A DNA stretch of 64,000 bases from Inquilinus limosus (GTDB lineage Bacteria; Pseudomonadota; Alphaproteobacteria; DSM-16000; Inquilinaceae): positions 18,795-82,794 of the forward strand of contig NZ_NHON01000020.1 in assembly GCF_002195995.1 (NCBI RefSeq), read 5' to 3'. Shown here one piece after another: positions 1 to 8,819 of this stretch. A program made the position numbers and the translations under genes. The notes under the pieces were generated by a model. That model made no database searches and was not told where the DNA came from. It saw only the letters and a program-made list of their open reading frames with translations. The first letter of the stretch is position 1; every line of letters starts with the position of its first letter.

Positions 1-55
1 CGAAGGACGGATCGACCGGGAGACGGCGCGGAGGGTCTACGGCGCCCAGCTTTGA
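1..55 (+). CDS. Partial C-terminus of an upstream gene, possibly hydantoinase B-like
   Basis: Frame 2 reads 17 codons with no stop and then TGA at 53-55, about 30 bases before the next gene. The peptide ends in the residues ETARRVYGAQL. Short endings with an E/D-x-A-R-R-x-Y-G pattern are common at the C-terminus of hydantoinase B/oxoprolinase subunits, so this may be one. The visible part is too short to be certain, and the rest lies outside the window. It could also be chance open frame in GC-rich DNA. Confidence 0.35.
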   Translation, partial: EGRIDRETARRVYGAQL

Positions 56-85
56 AACCATGACAACAAGCAGGGAGAGGTCATC

Positions 86-1618
86 ATGCTGCTGTCCCGT
101 CGCTCATTGCTCGCCACCGGGCTCGCCGCCGGCGCCGTGCTGCCGGTGCTGCGCCTGCCGGCCCGGGCCCAGGCGGCGTCGGAGACGCTGCGCTTCGGCC
201 TCTCCAGCTATCCGCCGAACCTGCAGCCCTGGATCAATTCCGGCGGCGCGGCGGGGTCGGTCTCGGCGCTGCTGCATCGCGGCCTGCTGTCCTACGCCGC
301 CGATGGCAGCCTGCAGGGCGAGCTGGCCGAAAGCTGGCAGCCGGACGGCGACAAGGCCTGGGTGTTCCGCCTGCGCCAGGCCCTCTTCCACAACGGCGAC
401 CCGGTCACCGCCGCAGACGTCCAATGGAACATCGAGCAGGTCGCCGGCGAGAAATCGACCGCCTATCTGCGCACCCAGCTGCAGGGGGTGGAGCGGGTCG
501 AGACGCCGGACGATCGCACCGTGCGCCTGGTGATGAAGCAGCCGACCGTCTGCGTGCCGCACTGGTTCGCCAACTACTACATGCCGATCGTGGCCAAGGG
601 GTCGACCGCCGATGACCCGCTGGGCATCGGCGCCGGGCCCTTCGTGCTCCAGGGGCAGGAGCGCGGCGTGTCGCTCGACCTCGTCGCCTTCGACAAGTAC
701 TACAAGCCGGGCCTGCCGAAGCTGAAGGCGGTCAAGATCATCGCCTATCCGGACGAGACCCTGCGGGTGGCGGCGCTGCAGGCCGGCGATGTCGATCTGA
801 TCGACTATGTCCCGTGGCAGTCGATGCAGTCGATCGAGGCCGACCCGAACCTGAAGCTGGACAACCAGCTTGGCCCCTTCATGTACCTGACCTTCAACGG
901 CCGCAGCGGCCCCTTCGCCGATCCGCGCATCCGCCGGGCGGTGGCGCTCGGCATCAAGCGTGAGGAGATCGTGCAGGCCGCCTTCTTCGGCCGCGGCGCG
1001 CCGCTGGAGGGGCTGCCCTTCGCCCCGGAGACGCCGTATTACGACGAAGCGGCGGCGCATGGCTGGCGCTACGACAAGGACAAGGCCAAGGCGCTGCTGG
1101 CCGAGGCCGGCGTTGCCGACGGCTTCTCCTGCACCCTGCTGTCGACCGCCCAATACGGCATGCACAAGAACACGGCCGAGGTGGTCCAGCAGAACCTGGC
1201 CGAACTCGGCATCCAGGTCGAGCTCAACATGCCGGACTGGCCGACCCGGGTCAGCCTGGGCAATCGCGGCCAGTATGAGTTCGCGGTGATGGGCACGGCG
1301 ATGGAGAGCCCGGATCCGGAAAGCCTGTCGTCCTTCGTCGATTCCTCGCTGTCGCCGTCCTATATCCGCAGCGCCGGCATCACCGTGCCCGGGCTGAACG
1401 AGCTGCTGGCGGCGGGGCGGGGCGAGTTCGACATCGCCAGGCGCAAGGAGATCTATGCGAAGGCGGGCCAGCTGGTGCTGGACCAGGCGCCGATGGTGAC
1501 GCTGGCCTACCGGGCCCAGGGCTTCGCCATGCGGAAGGCGCTGCAGGGCTTCCGCAACCTGCCGGGGGGCCTCAGCTTCTATTCCCTCAGCACCGCGGAT
1601 CAGTCGTTCTTCGCCTGA
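86..1618 (+). CDS. ABC transporter substrate-binding protein, family 5 (peptide/nickel/opine type)
   Basis: A 510-residue periplasmic solute-binding protein of the SBP_bac_5 (DppA/OppA) family. It opens with a twin-arginine-like leader (SRRSLLATG, then a hydrophobic stretch and an A-x-A cleavage region near residue 29). The start is set by a GGGAGAGG ribosome site just upstream of the ATG. The length matches the family (about 500-540 residues), as do the early motif around SYPPNLQPW and the central DPRIRRAVALGI block. The family delivers oligopeptides or other amino compounds to a DppBCDF-type permease. No permease genes are beside it here, so any partner genes lie upstream outside the window or elsewhere. 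The ligand is unknown. Confidence 0.9.
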   Translation: MLLSRRSLLATGLAAGAVLPVLRLPARAQAASETLRFGLSSYPPNLQPWINSGGAAGSVSALLHRGLLSYAADGSLQGELAESWQPDGDKAWVFRLRQALFHNGDPVTAADVQWNIEQVAGEKSTAYLRTQLQGVERVETPDDRTVRLVMKQPTVCVPHWFANYYMPIVAKGSTADDPLGIGAGPFVLQGQERGVSLDLVAFDKYYKPGLPKLKAVKIIAYPDETLRVAALQAGDVDLIDYVPWQSMQSIEADPNLKLDNQLGPFMYLTFNGRSGPFADPRIRRAVALGIKREEIVQAAFFGRGAPLEGLPFAPETPYYDEAAAHGWRYDKDKAKALLAEAGVADGFSCTLLSTAQYGMHKNTAEVVQQNLAELGIQVELNMPDWPTRVSLGNRGQYEFAVMGTAMESPDPESLSSFVDSSLSPSYIRSAGITVPGLNELLAAGRGEFDIARRKEIYAKAGQLVLDQAPMVTLAYRAQGFAMRKALQGFRNLPGGLSFYSLSTADQSFFA

Positions 1619-1663
1619 AGGCGGGGCCGCCTGACGTCGGAAACAGCGGCAGCCGGGGCGAGA

Positions 1664-2497
1664 TCACGGCATCCCGAGAATCGCGCGGGCCTGAGGTCCT
1701 GAGGCGAGCGGCCGGCCTGCCGCCCCGGCAAGGTCCGCGATAGCGGCGACACGCTCGGCGTTGTCGCGCGCGATCCGGCCGTCCGCGTGCCACAGAGAGT
1801 TCTCGAACCCGACGCGGACATGGCCGCCGAGCGCGATGGACCCGGCCAGGGCGGCGGTCTCGCCGCGCCCGAAAGCGCAGACCGACCATACGGCGCTGGC
1901 GTCGAGCCGGTGGCGCTGGAGGCCATGCAGGAAGACATCGAGGTCCTCCGCCCGGCTCTCCTGGTCCGGCGCATAGCGGCCGAGGACGAAGAGGAGCCGT
2001 GGCCGCGCGACGTCCCCCAGGTCTCCCCGTTCATGCAGCACGGCGAAGCGGTCGAGATCGGCCCCATCATAGAGGATGTGCTGGACGGCGACGCCTTCAC
2101 CGGCCGCCCAGGAGAAGAAGGCCGATGCCGCCGCGTCCCCGTCGCCGAGAATCTCACGCAGCCCGACCGAAACGGCGGCCGGGCGCAGCGTGCGCACCAG
2201 CTCCATCTGCTCCGACGGCGAATAGCGGCCGACCGCCTCCGTGGTGACCTGGACCAGCATCCGGCCGTCCGTGCGGTCCCGGATCGCCGCGATCGCCTCC
2301 GCGTAGCGGCCGGCGTCGAGCACATGCGCGCCGGCCTCGTCGCGGACATGGACGTGCATGGCGGCGGCGCCGGCGGCGATGCAGGCCGCGGCGGCGTCGG
2401 CCAGTTCCGCGGCCGTCATCGGCAGCGCCGGGTGATCCGCCCTGGTGCGGCGCGCACCGTTCGGCGCGACCATGATGAGCAGGGGATCCGTCGTCAT
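1664..2497 (-). CDS. Beta-keto acid cleavage enzyme (BKACE, DUF849 family)
   Basis: A 277-residue protein of the BKACE family, whose members condense a beta-keto acid with acetyl-CoA and release acetoacetate plus a CoA ester; the type member is 3-keto-5-aminohexanoate cleavage enzyme of lysine fermentation. Family hallmarks visible are the start APNGARR, the metal-binding H-x-H in AAMHVHVRDEAG (about residues 46-52), the SVGLRE block and the late GHVRVGFENSLW segment. The length is slightly short for the family (about 270-310). It is divergent from the amidase with a 69-base gap, so the two may share a promoter region. The exact beta-keto acid cannot be read from the sequence. Confidence 0.88.
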   Translation of the reverse strand: MTTDPLLIMVAPNGARRTRADHPALPMTAAELADAAAACIAAGAAAMHVHVRDEAGAHVLDAGRYAEAIAAIRDRTDGRMLVQVTTEAVGRYSPSEQMELVRTLRPAAVSVGLREILGDGDAAASAFFSWAAGEGVAVQHILYDGADLDRFAVLHERGDLGDVARPRLLFVLGRYAPDQESRAEDLDVFLHGLQRHRLDASAVWSVCAFGRGETAALAGSIALGGHVRVGFENSLWHADGRIARDNAERVAAIADLAGAAGRPLASGPQARAILGMP

Positions 2498-2566
2498 GTC
2501 TCACCTCGATCTTTGTCTCGCCGGCGCGCCCAGCCTATGGTCATCGCAAAGGGAGGCCAGGGCATC

Positions 2567-3982
2567 ATGACCGACGCAGCAGAAAAGCCATCGCCATTCG
2601 CCACCGCGGCCGAGCTGTCTGCGGCGCTTCGGGGGGGCGGCACCACATCGGCCGCCATCATCCGGCGCGCGCTCGACCGGGCGGCCGCGCATGAGCCGGC
2701 GCTGCACGCCTTCGTGGAGATCTTCGGCGAAGCTGCGCTTGCGGCCGCTGAGGCCGCCGATGACCGCAGGTCCAGGGGCGCCCCGCTCGGCCCGCTCGAT
2801 GGCATTCCCTTCGCAGTGAAGGACCTCTTCCACATCGAGGGCCATCCCACATCGGCCGGATCGAAGGCCCTCGCCGCGGCTCCCGCGGCGGCCACCGCGA
2901 ATGCCGTGCGGCGCCTGTGCGCGGCGGGGATGATCCCGCTGGGCAAGGTCCACACCGTCGAGTTCGCCTTTGGCGGCTGGGGCACGAACCCGGTCCTGGG
3001 GACGCCGCTGAACCCGCGCGACCGGGCTGTCCCACGCGCCCCCGGCGGCTCCTCCAGCGGGTCCGGGGTGGCGGTTGCCGCGGGGCTGGTGCCGGCCGCG
3101 CTCGGCACCGACACCGGCGGGTCGGTGCGCAACCCCTCTGCCATGTGCGGCGTCGTCGGGCTGAAGACCTCCGTCGGTCTGATCGGGCGGGGTGGGCTGC
3201 TGCCGCTCGCCACCTCCTTCGACAGCGTCGGCCCGCTCACCCGCTCGGTCGAGGACGCGGCGCTGCTGCTGTCCGCCCTGCAGGGCCGGGATCCGGACGA
3301 CCCTGACACCTTCGGGGTCACGGGGCCGGACCCGTTGCGCCATCTCGGCGATGGCGTCGCCGGCCTGCATCTGCGCGTCCCGTCGGAGCGGGATCTCGGC
3401 ACGGTCGAGGCCGATGTGCTCCGGCTGTTCCGGGCGGCCGTCCAGCAATTGGCCACCCTCGGCGCCGAGGTCGAGGAGCGGGCGATGCCGCGCCGGCCCG
3501 AGGATTACATGGCGACGACCGGCGACATGATGGCGGCGGAGTCCTGGCACCATCTGCGCGAGCATGTGGAGCCCGAGACCAGCATCGTCCATCCGGCGGT
3601 CAGGGCGCGGATCCTTCGCGGCCGGACGATCGACGGCGCGCGCTATCAGGAGCTTCTGGTGGCGCGGCGGGCGGCGCAGATCGAGCTGCACCGCTATCTC
3701 GACGGCGCCGACGCGCTGCTGACGCCGACGGCGCCGATCTTCGCGCCGCCGCTGGAGGCGATCGACGAGACCCAGACCCCGCTCGGCACCTTCACGCGCA
3801 TGGTCAATCTGATGGACATGGCGGCGCTGAGCGTGCCGGTCGGCCTCGCCGGCGGCCTGCCCGCGTCGCTGCAGATCGTGGCGCGCCGCTTCGACGACGC
3901 CGTCGCGCTTCGGATCGGCCGCGCGCTCGAGGTTGCGCGCGGCGGCCTGTTCGAGCCTCCGGCCGGGTTCGAGGCACCGTAG
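2567..3982 (+). CDS. Amidase (amidase signature family)
   Basis: A 471-residue amidase signature enzyme, which hydrolyses amides with a Lys-cisSer-Ser triad. All three are visible: Lys85 in the AVKDLF motif, Ser162 in the GGSSSGSG loop and the nucleophile Ser186 in GTDTGGSVR. The ATG at 2567 was chosen because GGGAGG lies ten bases upstream; an in-frame ATG at 2537 has no such site. It has no signal peptide and is probably cytoplasmic. Beside the BKACE gene and an amino-acid ABC operon, it probably releases an amino or carboxylic acid from an imported amide. The family also contains GatA and aryl-amidases, but no GatB or GatC is nearby. Confidence 0.9.
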   Translation: MTDAAEKPSPFATAAELSAALRGGGTTSAAIIRRALDRAAAHEPALHAFVEIFGEAALAAAEAADDRRSRGAPLGPLDGIPFAVKDLFHIEGHPTSAGSKALAAAPAAATANAVRRLCAAGMIPLGKVHTVEFAFGGWGTNPVLGTPLNPRDRAVPRAPGGSSSGSGVAVAAGLVPAALGTDTGGSVRNPSAMCGVVGLKTSVGLIGRGGLLPLATSFDSVGPLTRSVEDAALLLSALQGRDPDDPDTFGVTGPDPLRHLGDGVAGLHLRVPSERDLGTVEADVLRLFRAAVQQLATLGAEVEERAMPRRPEDYMATTGDMMAAESWHHLREHVEPETSIVHPAVRARILRGRTIDGARYQELLVARRAAQIELHRYLDGADALLTPTAPIFAPPLEAIDETQTPLGTFTRMVNLMDMAALSVPVGLAGGLPASLQIVARRFDDAVALRIGRALEVARGGLFEPPAGFEAP

Positions 3983-4001
3983 GCCGCGGGATCGGCGGCC
4001 G

Positions 4002-4799
4002 TCATTCGCCGCTGGCGTAGAGCCAGCGCGCGACCAGCGCGTCGGTGTCGCTGCCGAAATCCTCGCGCGCGCCTTCGGAGAACACCGCACCGGTCTTCAC
4101 CACATAGACATAGTCGGTAACGGCCAGCGCGGCGCGGATGTCCTGGTCGACCAGCAGCACGGCCTTGCCCAGGCCATGGGCGAGATCGCGCACGATCTCG
4201 TAGATGGTCTCGCTGGTCTGCGGATCCACGCCGGCGGTCGGCTCGTCGATCAGGTACACGGAGGGCTCGGCCATCAGGCTGCGGGCGATCTCGACCTGCC
4301 GCTGCTGGCCGCCCGAAAGCTGCCCCGCCGGCTGGTTGCGCTTCTCGCGGACCACGGGGAAGCGCTCATAGGCCCGCTCCAGCCGCTCGGCCAGGACGGC
4401 CTTCTTCGGCCGGGCGTGCCAGAGGCCGAGCTTCAGGTTGGATTCGACGGTCAGGTACGGAAACAGGCTCGGCCGCTGGGGCAGATAGGCCAGGCCGAGG
4501 CCGAGCATCCGGAAGGGCGGGCTGGCGGTGATCTCGCCGCCATTCATCAGCACCCGGCCGGCGCGCGGCTTCAGGAAGCCGAACAGGGCCTTGAGCAGGG
4601 TGGACTTGCCGGTCCCGTTCGGCCCGACGACGCAGGAGATGCGCCCGGCCCAGGCCTTGGCGGAGATGTCGCGCAGGATGTCGATGTCGCGGGTGTAGCC
4701 GGCGACGAGGCTCTCGCAGGCCAGCAGCGCCGGCGCATCGTGCCAGCGCGGGGCGGGAAGGGGGGCGGGACGGGATGTTTCTGGCATCGCGCCGCTCAT
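4002..4799 (-). CDS. livF: Branched-chain/hydrophobic amino-acid ABC transporter ATPase, LivF-type
   Basis: A 265-residue ATPase of the HAAT family, last gene of a five-gene Liv-type operon on the minus strand. Walker A (GPNGTGKST), the signature LSGGQQRQVEIARSL and Walker B (YLIDEPTAG) are all intact. Its ATG overlaps the stop of the livG-like gene by four bases, so translation is coupled. It has an extra proline-rich N-terminus of about 25 residues compared with E. coli LivF. It probably works as a heterodimer with the next ATPase. The substrate may be an amide or other amino compound rather than leucine. Confidence 0.92.
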   Translation of the reverse strand: MSGAMPETSRPAPLPAPRWHDAPALLACESLVAGYTRDIDILRDISAKAWAGRISCVVGPNGTGKSTLLKALFGFLKPRAGRVLMNGGEITASPPFRMLGLGLAYLPQRPSLFPYLTVESNLKLGLWHARPKKAVLAERLERAYERFPVVREKRNQPAGQLSGGQQRQVEIARSLMAEPSVYLIDEPTAGVDPQTSETIYEIVRDLAHGLGKAVLLVDQDIRAALAVTDYVYVVKTGAVFSEGAREDFGSDTDALVARWLYASGE

Positions 4800-5536
4800 C
4801 GGTGGGCCCGCGTGCCGGTATAGGCCCGGACGACGTCGGGGTTCCGCAGCACCTCGGCGACGCCGCCATCGGCGATCTTGCGGCCGCGGGCCATGACCAT
4901 GACGCGGGTCACCACGGATTGGATGGCCTCCAGATTGTGGTCGACGACCACGATGGTGTGGCCGTCGCGATTGAGGGCCTTGATGTGGTCGATGATCTGC
5001 TCCAGCAGCCGCGGGTGGACGCCGGCGAAGGGCTCGTCGAGCAGCAGCAGCCGCGGCTTCAGCATCAGCGCGCGGCCGAGCTCCAGCAGCTTCTGCTGGC
5101 CACCCGACAGCGCCCGCGCATACTGGTCCGCCAGGGGACCGAGCTTCAGGAACTGCAGCACGCCGCGCGCCCGCTCCTCCGCCGCGGCCCGCCGCTCGCC
5201 GGGGTCGGACAGCGCCGGCACGATCAGGTTCTCCATCACCGTCATGCGGCGGAACAGCCGCGGCACCTGGAACGTCCGGGCGACGCCGCGCTGGGCGAAG
5301 CGATGCGCCGGCGCGCCCGCCATGTCGTGCTCTCCGACCCGGATGGCGCCGCCGCTGGGCCTGAGCGCGCCCGTCACCATGTTGATGGTCGTGGTCTTGC
5401 CGGAGCCGTTGGGCCCGATCAGCCCGACGATCTCGCCCCGCCCGAGCCCGAAGGACAGGCCCTCGACGGCGTGGATGCCGCCGAAATGCTTGGACAGATC
5501 GCCGACGGAGAAGAAGGGCGCGCCGTCCTCAGCCAT
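4796..5536 (-). CDS. livG: Branched-chain/hydrophobic amino-acid ABC transporter ATPase, LivG-type
   Basis: A 246-residue HAAT-family ATPase. It has Walker A GPNGSGKTT, the signature LSGGQQKLLELGRALM, Walker B LLLDEPFAG and the H-loop VDHNLEAI. The LivG-specific long insert between Walker A and the signature is present, as is the C-terminal part around VLRNPDVVRAYTG. The start overlaps the permease upstream by eight bases and its stop overlaps the livF-like start, so the operon is tightly packed. It acts at the inner face of the cytoplasmic membrane to power uptake. Confidence 0.92.
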   Translation of the reverse strand: MAEDGAPFFSVGDLSKHFGGIHAVEGLSFGLGRGEIVGLIGPNGSGKTTTINMVTGALRPSGGAIRVGEHDMAGAPAHRFAQRGVARTFQVPRLFRRMTVMENLIVPALSDPGERRAAAEERARGVLQFLKLGPLADQYARALSGGQQKLLELGRALMLKPRLLLLDEPFAGVHPRLLEQIIDHIKALNRDGHTIVVVDHNLEAIQSVVTRVMVMARGRKIADGGVAEVLRNPDVVRAYTGTRAHR

Positions 5537-6497
5537 CGCCGGGCTCCCCCATGGCTGATACCGCCGGGCGCGGCTGCGGCCGGCGGCGTCCCAGCTGCTC
5601 CAGCGCCGGGAACAGGCCGTTCTGCGCGAAGCGCTGCACCAGGATCAGCGCCAGCCCCATCAGCACGAACCGCCATTCGCCGTAGGAGCGCAGCGATTCC
5701 GACAGCAGGAACACCACCGCGGCGCCGATCACTGCCCCCGTCAGGCTCTCGATCCCGCCGATCACGGCCATGGCGATGACCAGCCCCATCTCCGGCAGGA
5801 TCGCGATGTTCGGGGTCAGGATGCCGATGAAATGGCCGTAATAGATGCCGGCGATGGCGGCGATGACGCTGGTGACGACGAAGACCAGGATCTTGTACCG
5901 CGTCGTGTCGACGCCGCTGGCGCGGGCGGCGCCCTCGTCCTCGCGGATGGCGCGCAGGAACAGCCCGACCCGCGTGGCGAGGAGGGCGTTCATGGCGCCG
6001 ACCGCCAGGACGACGAGGGCGAGGCCGAGATAGTAGTAGGGCATGTCCGACCGGCCCGGGAACAGGCCGGGGACCGGCAGGCCCTGCATGCCGCGGGTGA
6101 TCCCCTCTTCGGCGACCAGCACCAGCCGGAAGATCTCGGAGATCGCCAGGGTGAACAGGGCGAGATAGGGCCCGGACAGCCGCAGCACGAGGGCGCCGAT
6201 CAGCGCGCCGACCACCGCGGCCAGCAGGATCGCGGCCAGGATGGCGAGCGCCAGCGGCAGCCCCAGCTGACCGGCGCAGAGGGCAGAGGCATAGCCGCCG
6301 AGTGCCGCGAAGGCGACATGGGCGAAGGAGAACTGCCCGGCATAGCCGGCCAGCAGCGCCCAGCTCGCGGCCAGCAGCGCGTAGTACCAGGCGATGGCGC
6401 CGACATGGATCCAGTAGGGCCCGGCCAGCAGCGGCAGGATCAGGGCGATGGCGAGGAGCAGGATCTGGCTCCCCTGCGTGAAGGAGGGTCGCAGCAT
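5529..6497 (-). CDS. livM: Branched-chain amino-acid ABC transporter permease, LivM-type
   Basis: A 322-residue integral membrane protein, very hydrophobic, with about nine to ten predicted segments. The conserved LivM block is visible around YAGQFSFAHVAFAALGGYAS (about residues 52-71), followed by the cytoplasmic EAA-like loop RVGLFLRAIREDEGAARASG and the MAVIGGIESLTGAVIGA segment. It pairs with the LivH-type permease ten bases upstream. The length is usual for bacterial LivM without the extra N-terminal region of E. coli. There is no sign of damage. Confidence 0.9.
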   Translation of the reverse strand: MLRPSFTQGSQILLLAIALILPLLAGPYWIHVGAIAWYYALLAASWALLAGYAGQFSFAHVAFAALGGYASALCAGQLGLPLALAILAAILLAAVVGALIGALVLRLSGPYLALFTLAISEIFRLVLVAEEGITRGMQGLPVPGLFPGRSDMPYYYLGLALVVLAVGAMNALLATRVGLFLRAIREDEGAARASGVDTTRYKILVFVVTSVIAAIAGIYYGHFIGILTPNIAILPEMGLVIAMAVIGGIESLTGAVIGAAVVFLLSESLRSYGEWRFVLMGLALILVQRFAQNGLFPALEQLGRRRPQPRPAVSAMGEPGDG

Positions 6498-6507
6498 CGG
6501 CCGCCTC

Positions 6508-7407
6508 CTATTCCAGCCGCAGATGCGACCGCCCGAACAGCCCGGTCGGCCGGAGGAGCAGGGTGACGACGAGCAGCAGCGCGCCGAAGGCCTGGGTGTA
6601 GGCCAGCGCCCGGTTCGGGTCGGGCAGGTAGCCGACGCCGAGCCCCTGGACGAGGCCGAGCAGGATGCCGCCGGCGATGCTGCCGCCGACCGAGCCCATG
6701 CCGCCGAGCACGATGATGATGAAGGCCTGCACCGCCGGCAGGTCGCCCATCGACGGCGACAGCGCGAAGATCGGGGCGATCAGCGCGCCGGCGCCGCCGG
6801 CCAGCGCCGAGCCCAGGCCGAAGGCGACGGTGTACATCCGGCGCGGGTCGATGCCGATGACGGCGGCCGACTCCCGGCTCTGGCTGACCGCGTCGAGCGC
6901 CTGGCCCAGCGCGGTGCGCTTCAGGAAGGCGGTGAGGCCGGCGAGCAGGATGACGGCGACGATCGCCGCGATCAGCCGGTCATAGGGCAGGATCAGCGGC
7001 CCGAGGATCAGCACGCCGGCCATGAAGGGGGGCGGCGACTTGGCGAAGGGCCCGAACACCACCAGGCCGAGATTGCTCAGCAGGATGGTCAGGCCGAAGG
7101 TGACGATGATGGCGTATTCGTCCTTCCGCTCCACCTTGTCGGTGTACATCGGCGCGATCACCAGCCGCTCGAAGACGACGCCGAAGAGGAAGAGGGCGAT
7201 CATGGCGCCGGCCACCCCGGCCAGCGACGGCAGGCCCAGCGCCGAGATCAGGTAGTAGGACGCGTAGCCGCCCAGCATGTAGAGCGAGCCGTGGCCGAAA
7301 TTGACGACCTTCAGCACGGAGAAGACCAGCGTCAGCCCCGACGCCACGAGGGCGAAGATGAGGCCGATGACCAGGCCGTTGACGGCGAGGAGGAGGAAAT
7401 AGCTCAT
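6508..7407 (-). CDS. livH: Branched-chain amino-acid ABC transporter permease, LivH-type
   Basis: A 299-residue inner-membrane permease. It shows the LivH pattern: N-terminal NGLVIGLIFALVASGLTLVF, then KVVNFGHGSLYMLG, the ATP-binding-protein contact loop around ALGQALDAVSQSRESAAVIG, and the glycine-rich VLGGMGSVGGSIAGG near the C-terminus. It follows the binding-protein gene by 79 bases and precedes the LivM-type gene by ten. With LivM it forms the translocation pore of the HAAT transporter. Confidence 0.91.
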   Translation of the reverse strand: MSYFLLLAVNGLVIGLIFALVASGLTLVFSVLKVVNFGHGSLYMLGGYASYYLISALGLPSLAGVAGAMIALFLFGVVFERLVIAPMYTDKVERKDEYAIIVTFGLTILLSNLGLVVFGPFAKSPPPFMAGVLILGPLILPYDRLIAAIVAVILLAGLTAFLKRTALGQALDAVSQSRESAAVIGIDPRRMYTVAFGLGSALAGGAGALIAPIFALSPSMGDLPAVQAFIIIVLGGMGSVGGSIAGGILLGLVQGLGVGYLPDPNRALAYTQAFGALLLVVTLLLRPTGLFGRSHLRLE

Positions 7408-7486
7408 GGTCCGGTCGCAGCCGCAGGTCGATGGGACGGATCGGGCGAATTGAGGGCCGGCAGCCTCGGGCCGCCGGCCGCTCCGA

Positions 7487-8710
7487 TCACTTGCCGGGCA
7501 GGATCTTGTCCGTGGTGGCCCAGGCCTTCGGATAGACGATGGCCGCGTCCTCCGGCGACTGGTTCTCCTCGGTGTACTGGATGATGGTGAAGGGGACGTC
7601 CTTGAACTGGTGGAAGGCCCAGTCCGGCGTCTTGTCGGTCGGGAAGGTGTAGGTGGCGTTCACGCCCTCGTACCTGATCTCCTCCAGCGCCTTGACGATG
7701 GCGGCGCGGTCGGCGGAGCCGGCCTTCCTGATCGCCTCGATGACGACGCCGAGCGTGTCATAGGCCTCCAGCGCGACGCCGGTGGGCGCCCGGTTGTAGC
7801 GCTCGGTGAACGCCTTGACGAACTCCTTCGCCTTGTCGTTCCACTGCGACTTCGGTTGCGCGACATTGACGATCAGCAGGTTCTTGGCGCAGGGGCCGAC
7901 GACCTCCCACACCTCCTTCTGCAGCAGGCCGGACGACCCGATCAGGGCCGTCTCGGCGGTCGGCGCCAGGCCGAGCTGGCAGGCCTGCTTGACCAGCTGG
8001 TACTGCGCCTGGCCGGCGATCACCATCTGGATGACGTCGGGCCGCGGGCTCTGGCTCATCAGGCGCAGCAGCGCCGGGGTGAAGTCCTGCTGGTTCAGGT
8101 CGACCGTCGCCATCGTGTAGGGCACGCCCTTGGCCTTCAGCTCCCCGGCGATGACCTGGGCCCCGCCCTGCCCGAAATCGGTGTTCTCGGCGACGATGGC
8201 GATGTTCTTGAAGCCCTGCTCGACCGTCCAGTCGGCCGCCTTGACGTAGACCAGCGAGTTGGCCGGCGCGAGGCGGAACACCTCCGGATACTGCTTGGCC
8301 GTGATGGCGTCGGCCCAGACATCGGTGCCGACCCAGGGCACGCCGTATTTGTGCGCCTCCTCGATCTCGGCGAGGGCGACCGAGGAGTGGAACTCGCCGA
8401 TGATCGCCGAAACGTTGTCCTTGGTGATCAGGCGCACCGCGGCGGCGCTGCCTTCCGCCGGCTGGCCCTTGGTGTCCTCGTAGGTGACCTCGATCTGGCG
8501 GCCCAGCACGCCGCCAGCCTTGTTGATCTGGTCGACCTCGAGCTGGACGGCCCATTGCATCTCCTGGCCGCCGGAATAGTTGCCGGGCGGGGACAACGGC
8601 CCGACCCAGCCGATGGCGATCGGGTCCTCGGCCATCGCCGGTCCTGCGGCAAAGGCCAGCGCCGCCAGCGTCAGCGCGGTGCCGAGATGAAGATGCGGAT
8701 GACGGTTCAT
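7487..8710 (-). CDS. ABC transporter substrate-binding protein, Peripla_BP_6/LivK-like
   Basis: A 407-residue periplasmic receptor of the HAAT family and first gene of the Liv-type operon. The ATG at 8710 follows an AGGGAGAG ribosome site and gives a clean Sec leader (hydrophobic stretch, cleavage near GPAMAED). Family features include IAIGWVGPLSPPGNYSG, the NKAGGVLGRQIEVTYEDTKG block and the lobe hinge VSAIIGEFHSSV. Members bind branched-chain amino acids, amides, urea or aromatic acids; the long form here (over 400 residues) is more often seen in amide or aromatic-acid receptors, which would suit the adjacent amidase. The substrate is not proven. Expression is probably controlled from the divergent RpiR intergenic region. 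Confidence 0.9.
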   Translation of the reverse strand: MNRHPHLHLGTALTLAALAFAAGPAMAEDPIAIGWVGPLSPPGNYSGGQEMQWAVQLEVDQINKAGGVLGRQIEVTYEDTKGQPAEGSAAAVRLITKDNVSAIIGEFHSSVALAEIEEAHKYGVPWVGTDVWADAITAKQYPEVFRLAPANSLVYVKAADWTVEQGFKNIAIVAENTDFGQGGAQVIAGELKAKGVPYTMATVDLNQQDFTPALLRLMSQSPRPDVIQMVIAGQAQYQLVKQACQLGLAPTAETALIGSSGLLQKEVWEVVGPCAKNLLIVNVAQPKSQWNDKAKEFVKAFTERYNRAPTGVALEAYDTLGVVIEAIRKAGSADRAAIVKALEEIRYEGVNATYTFPTDKTPDWAFHQFKDVPFTIIQYTEENQSPEDAAIVYPKAWATTDKILPGK

Positions 8711-8744
8711 CGAGCTCTCCCTGCTTCTTTGGCCTCTGTTTAGA

Positions 8745-8756
8745 TGAAACGTTACA
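8745..8756. promoter_or_regulatory. Putative RpiR operator half 1
   Basis: TGAAACGTTACA is a 12-base near-palindrome with only one mismatched pair. It lies in the 109-base gap between the divergent binding-protein and RpiR genes. RpiR-family regulators often bind inverted TGAAA/TTTCA elements. A second similar site is 17 bases further on, which suggests two operator sites for one or two dimers. Confidence 0.5.
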
Positions 8757-8772
8757 CTCATTTTTTCAGTTT

Positions 8773-8783
8773 TGAAATGTTCA
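8773..8783. promoter_or_regulatory. Putative RpiR operator half 2
   Basis: TGAAATGTTCA is a TGAA-N3-TTCA inverted repeat, 28 bases centre to centre from the site at 8745-8756. It sits in an AT-rich stretch that is the only good promoter candidate between the two divergent units. The function is inferred from the position next to the rpiR-type gene and from the family's known operator style. Confidence 0.5.
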
Positions 8784-8819
8784 TTGCAGCGGCCGGGCGG
8801 CGGGCGTAAGTTCCGGTCC

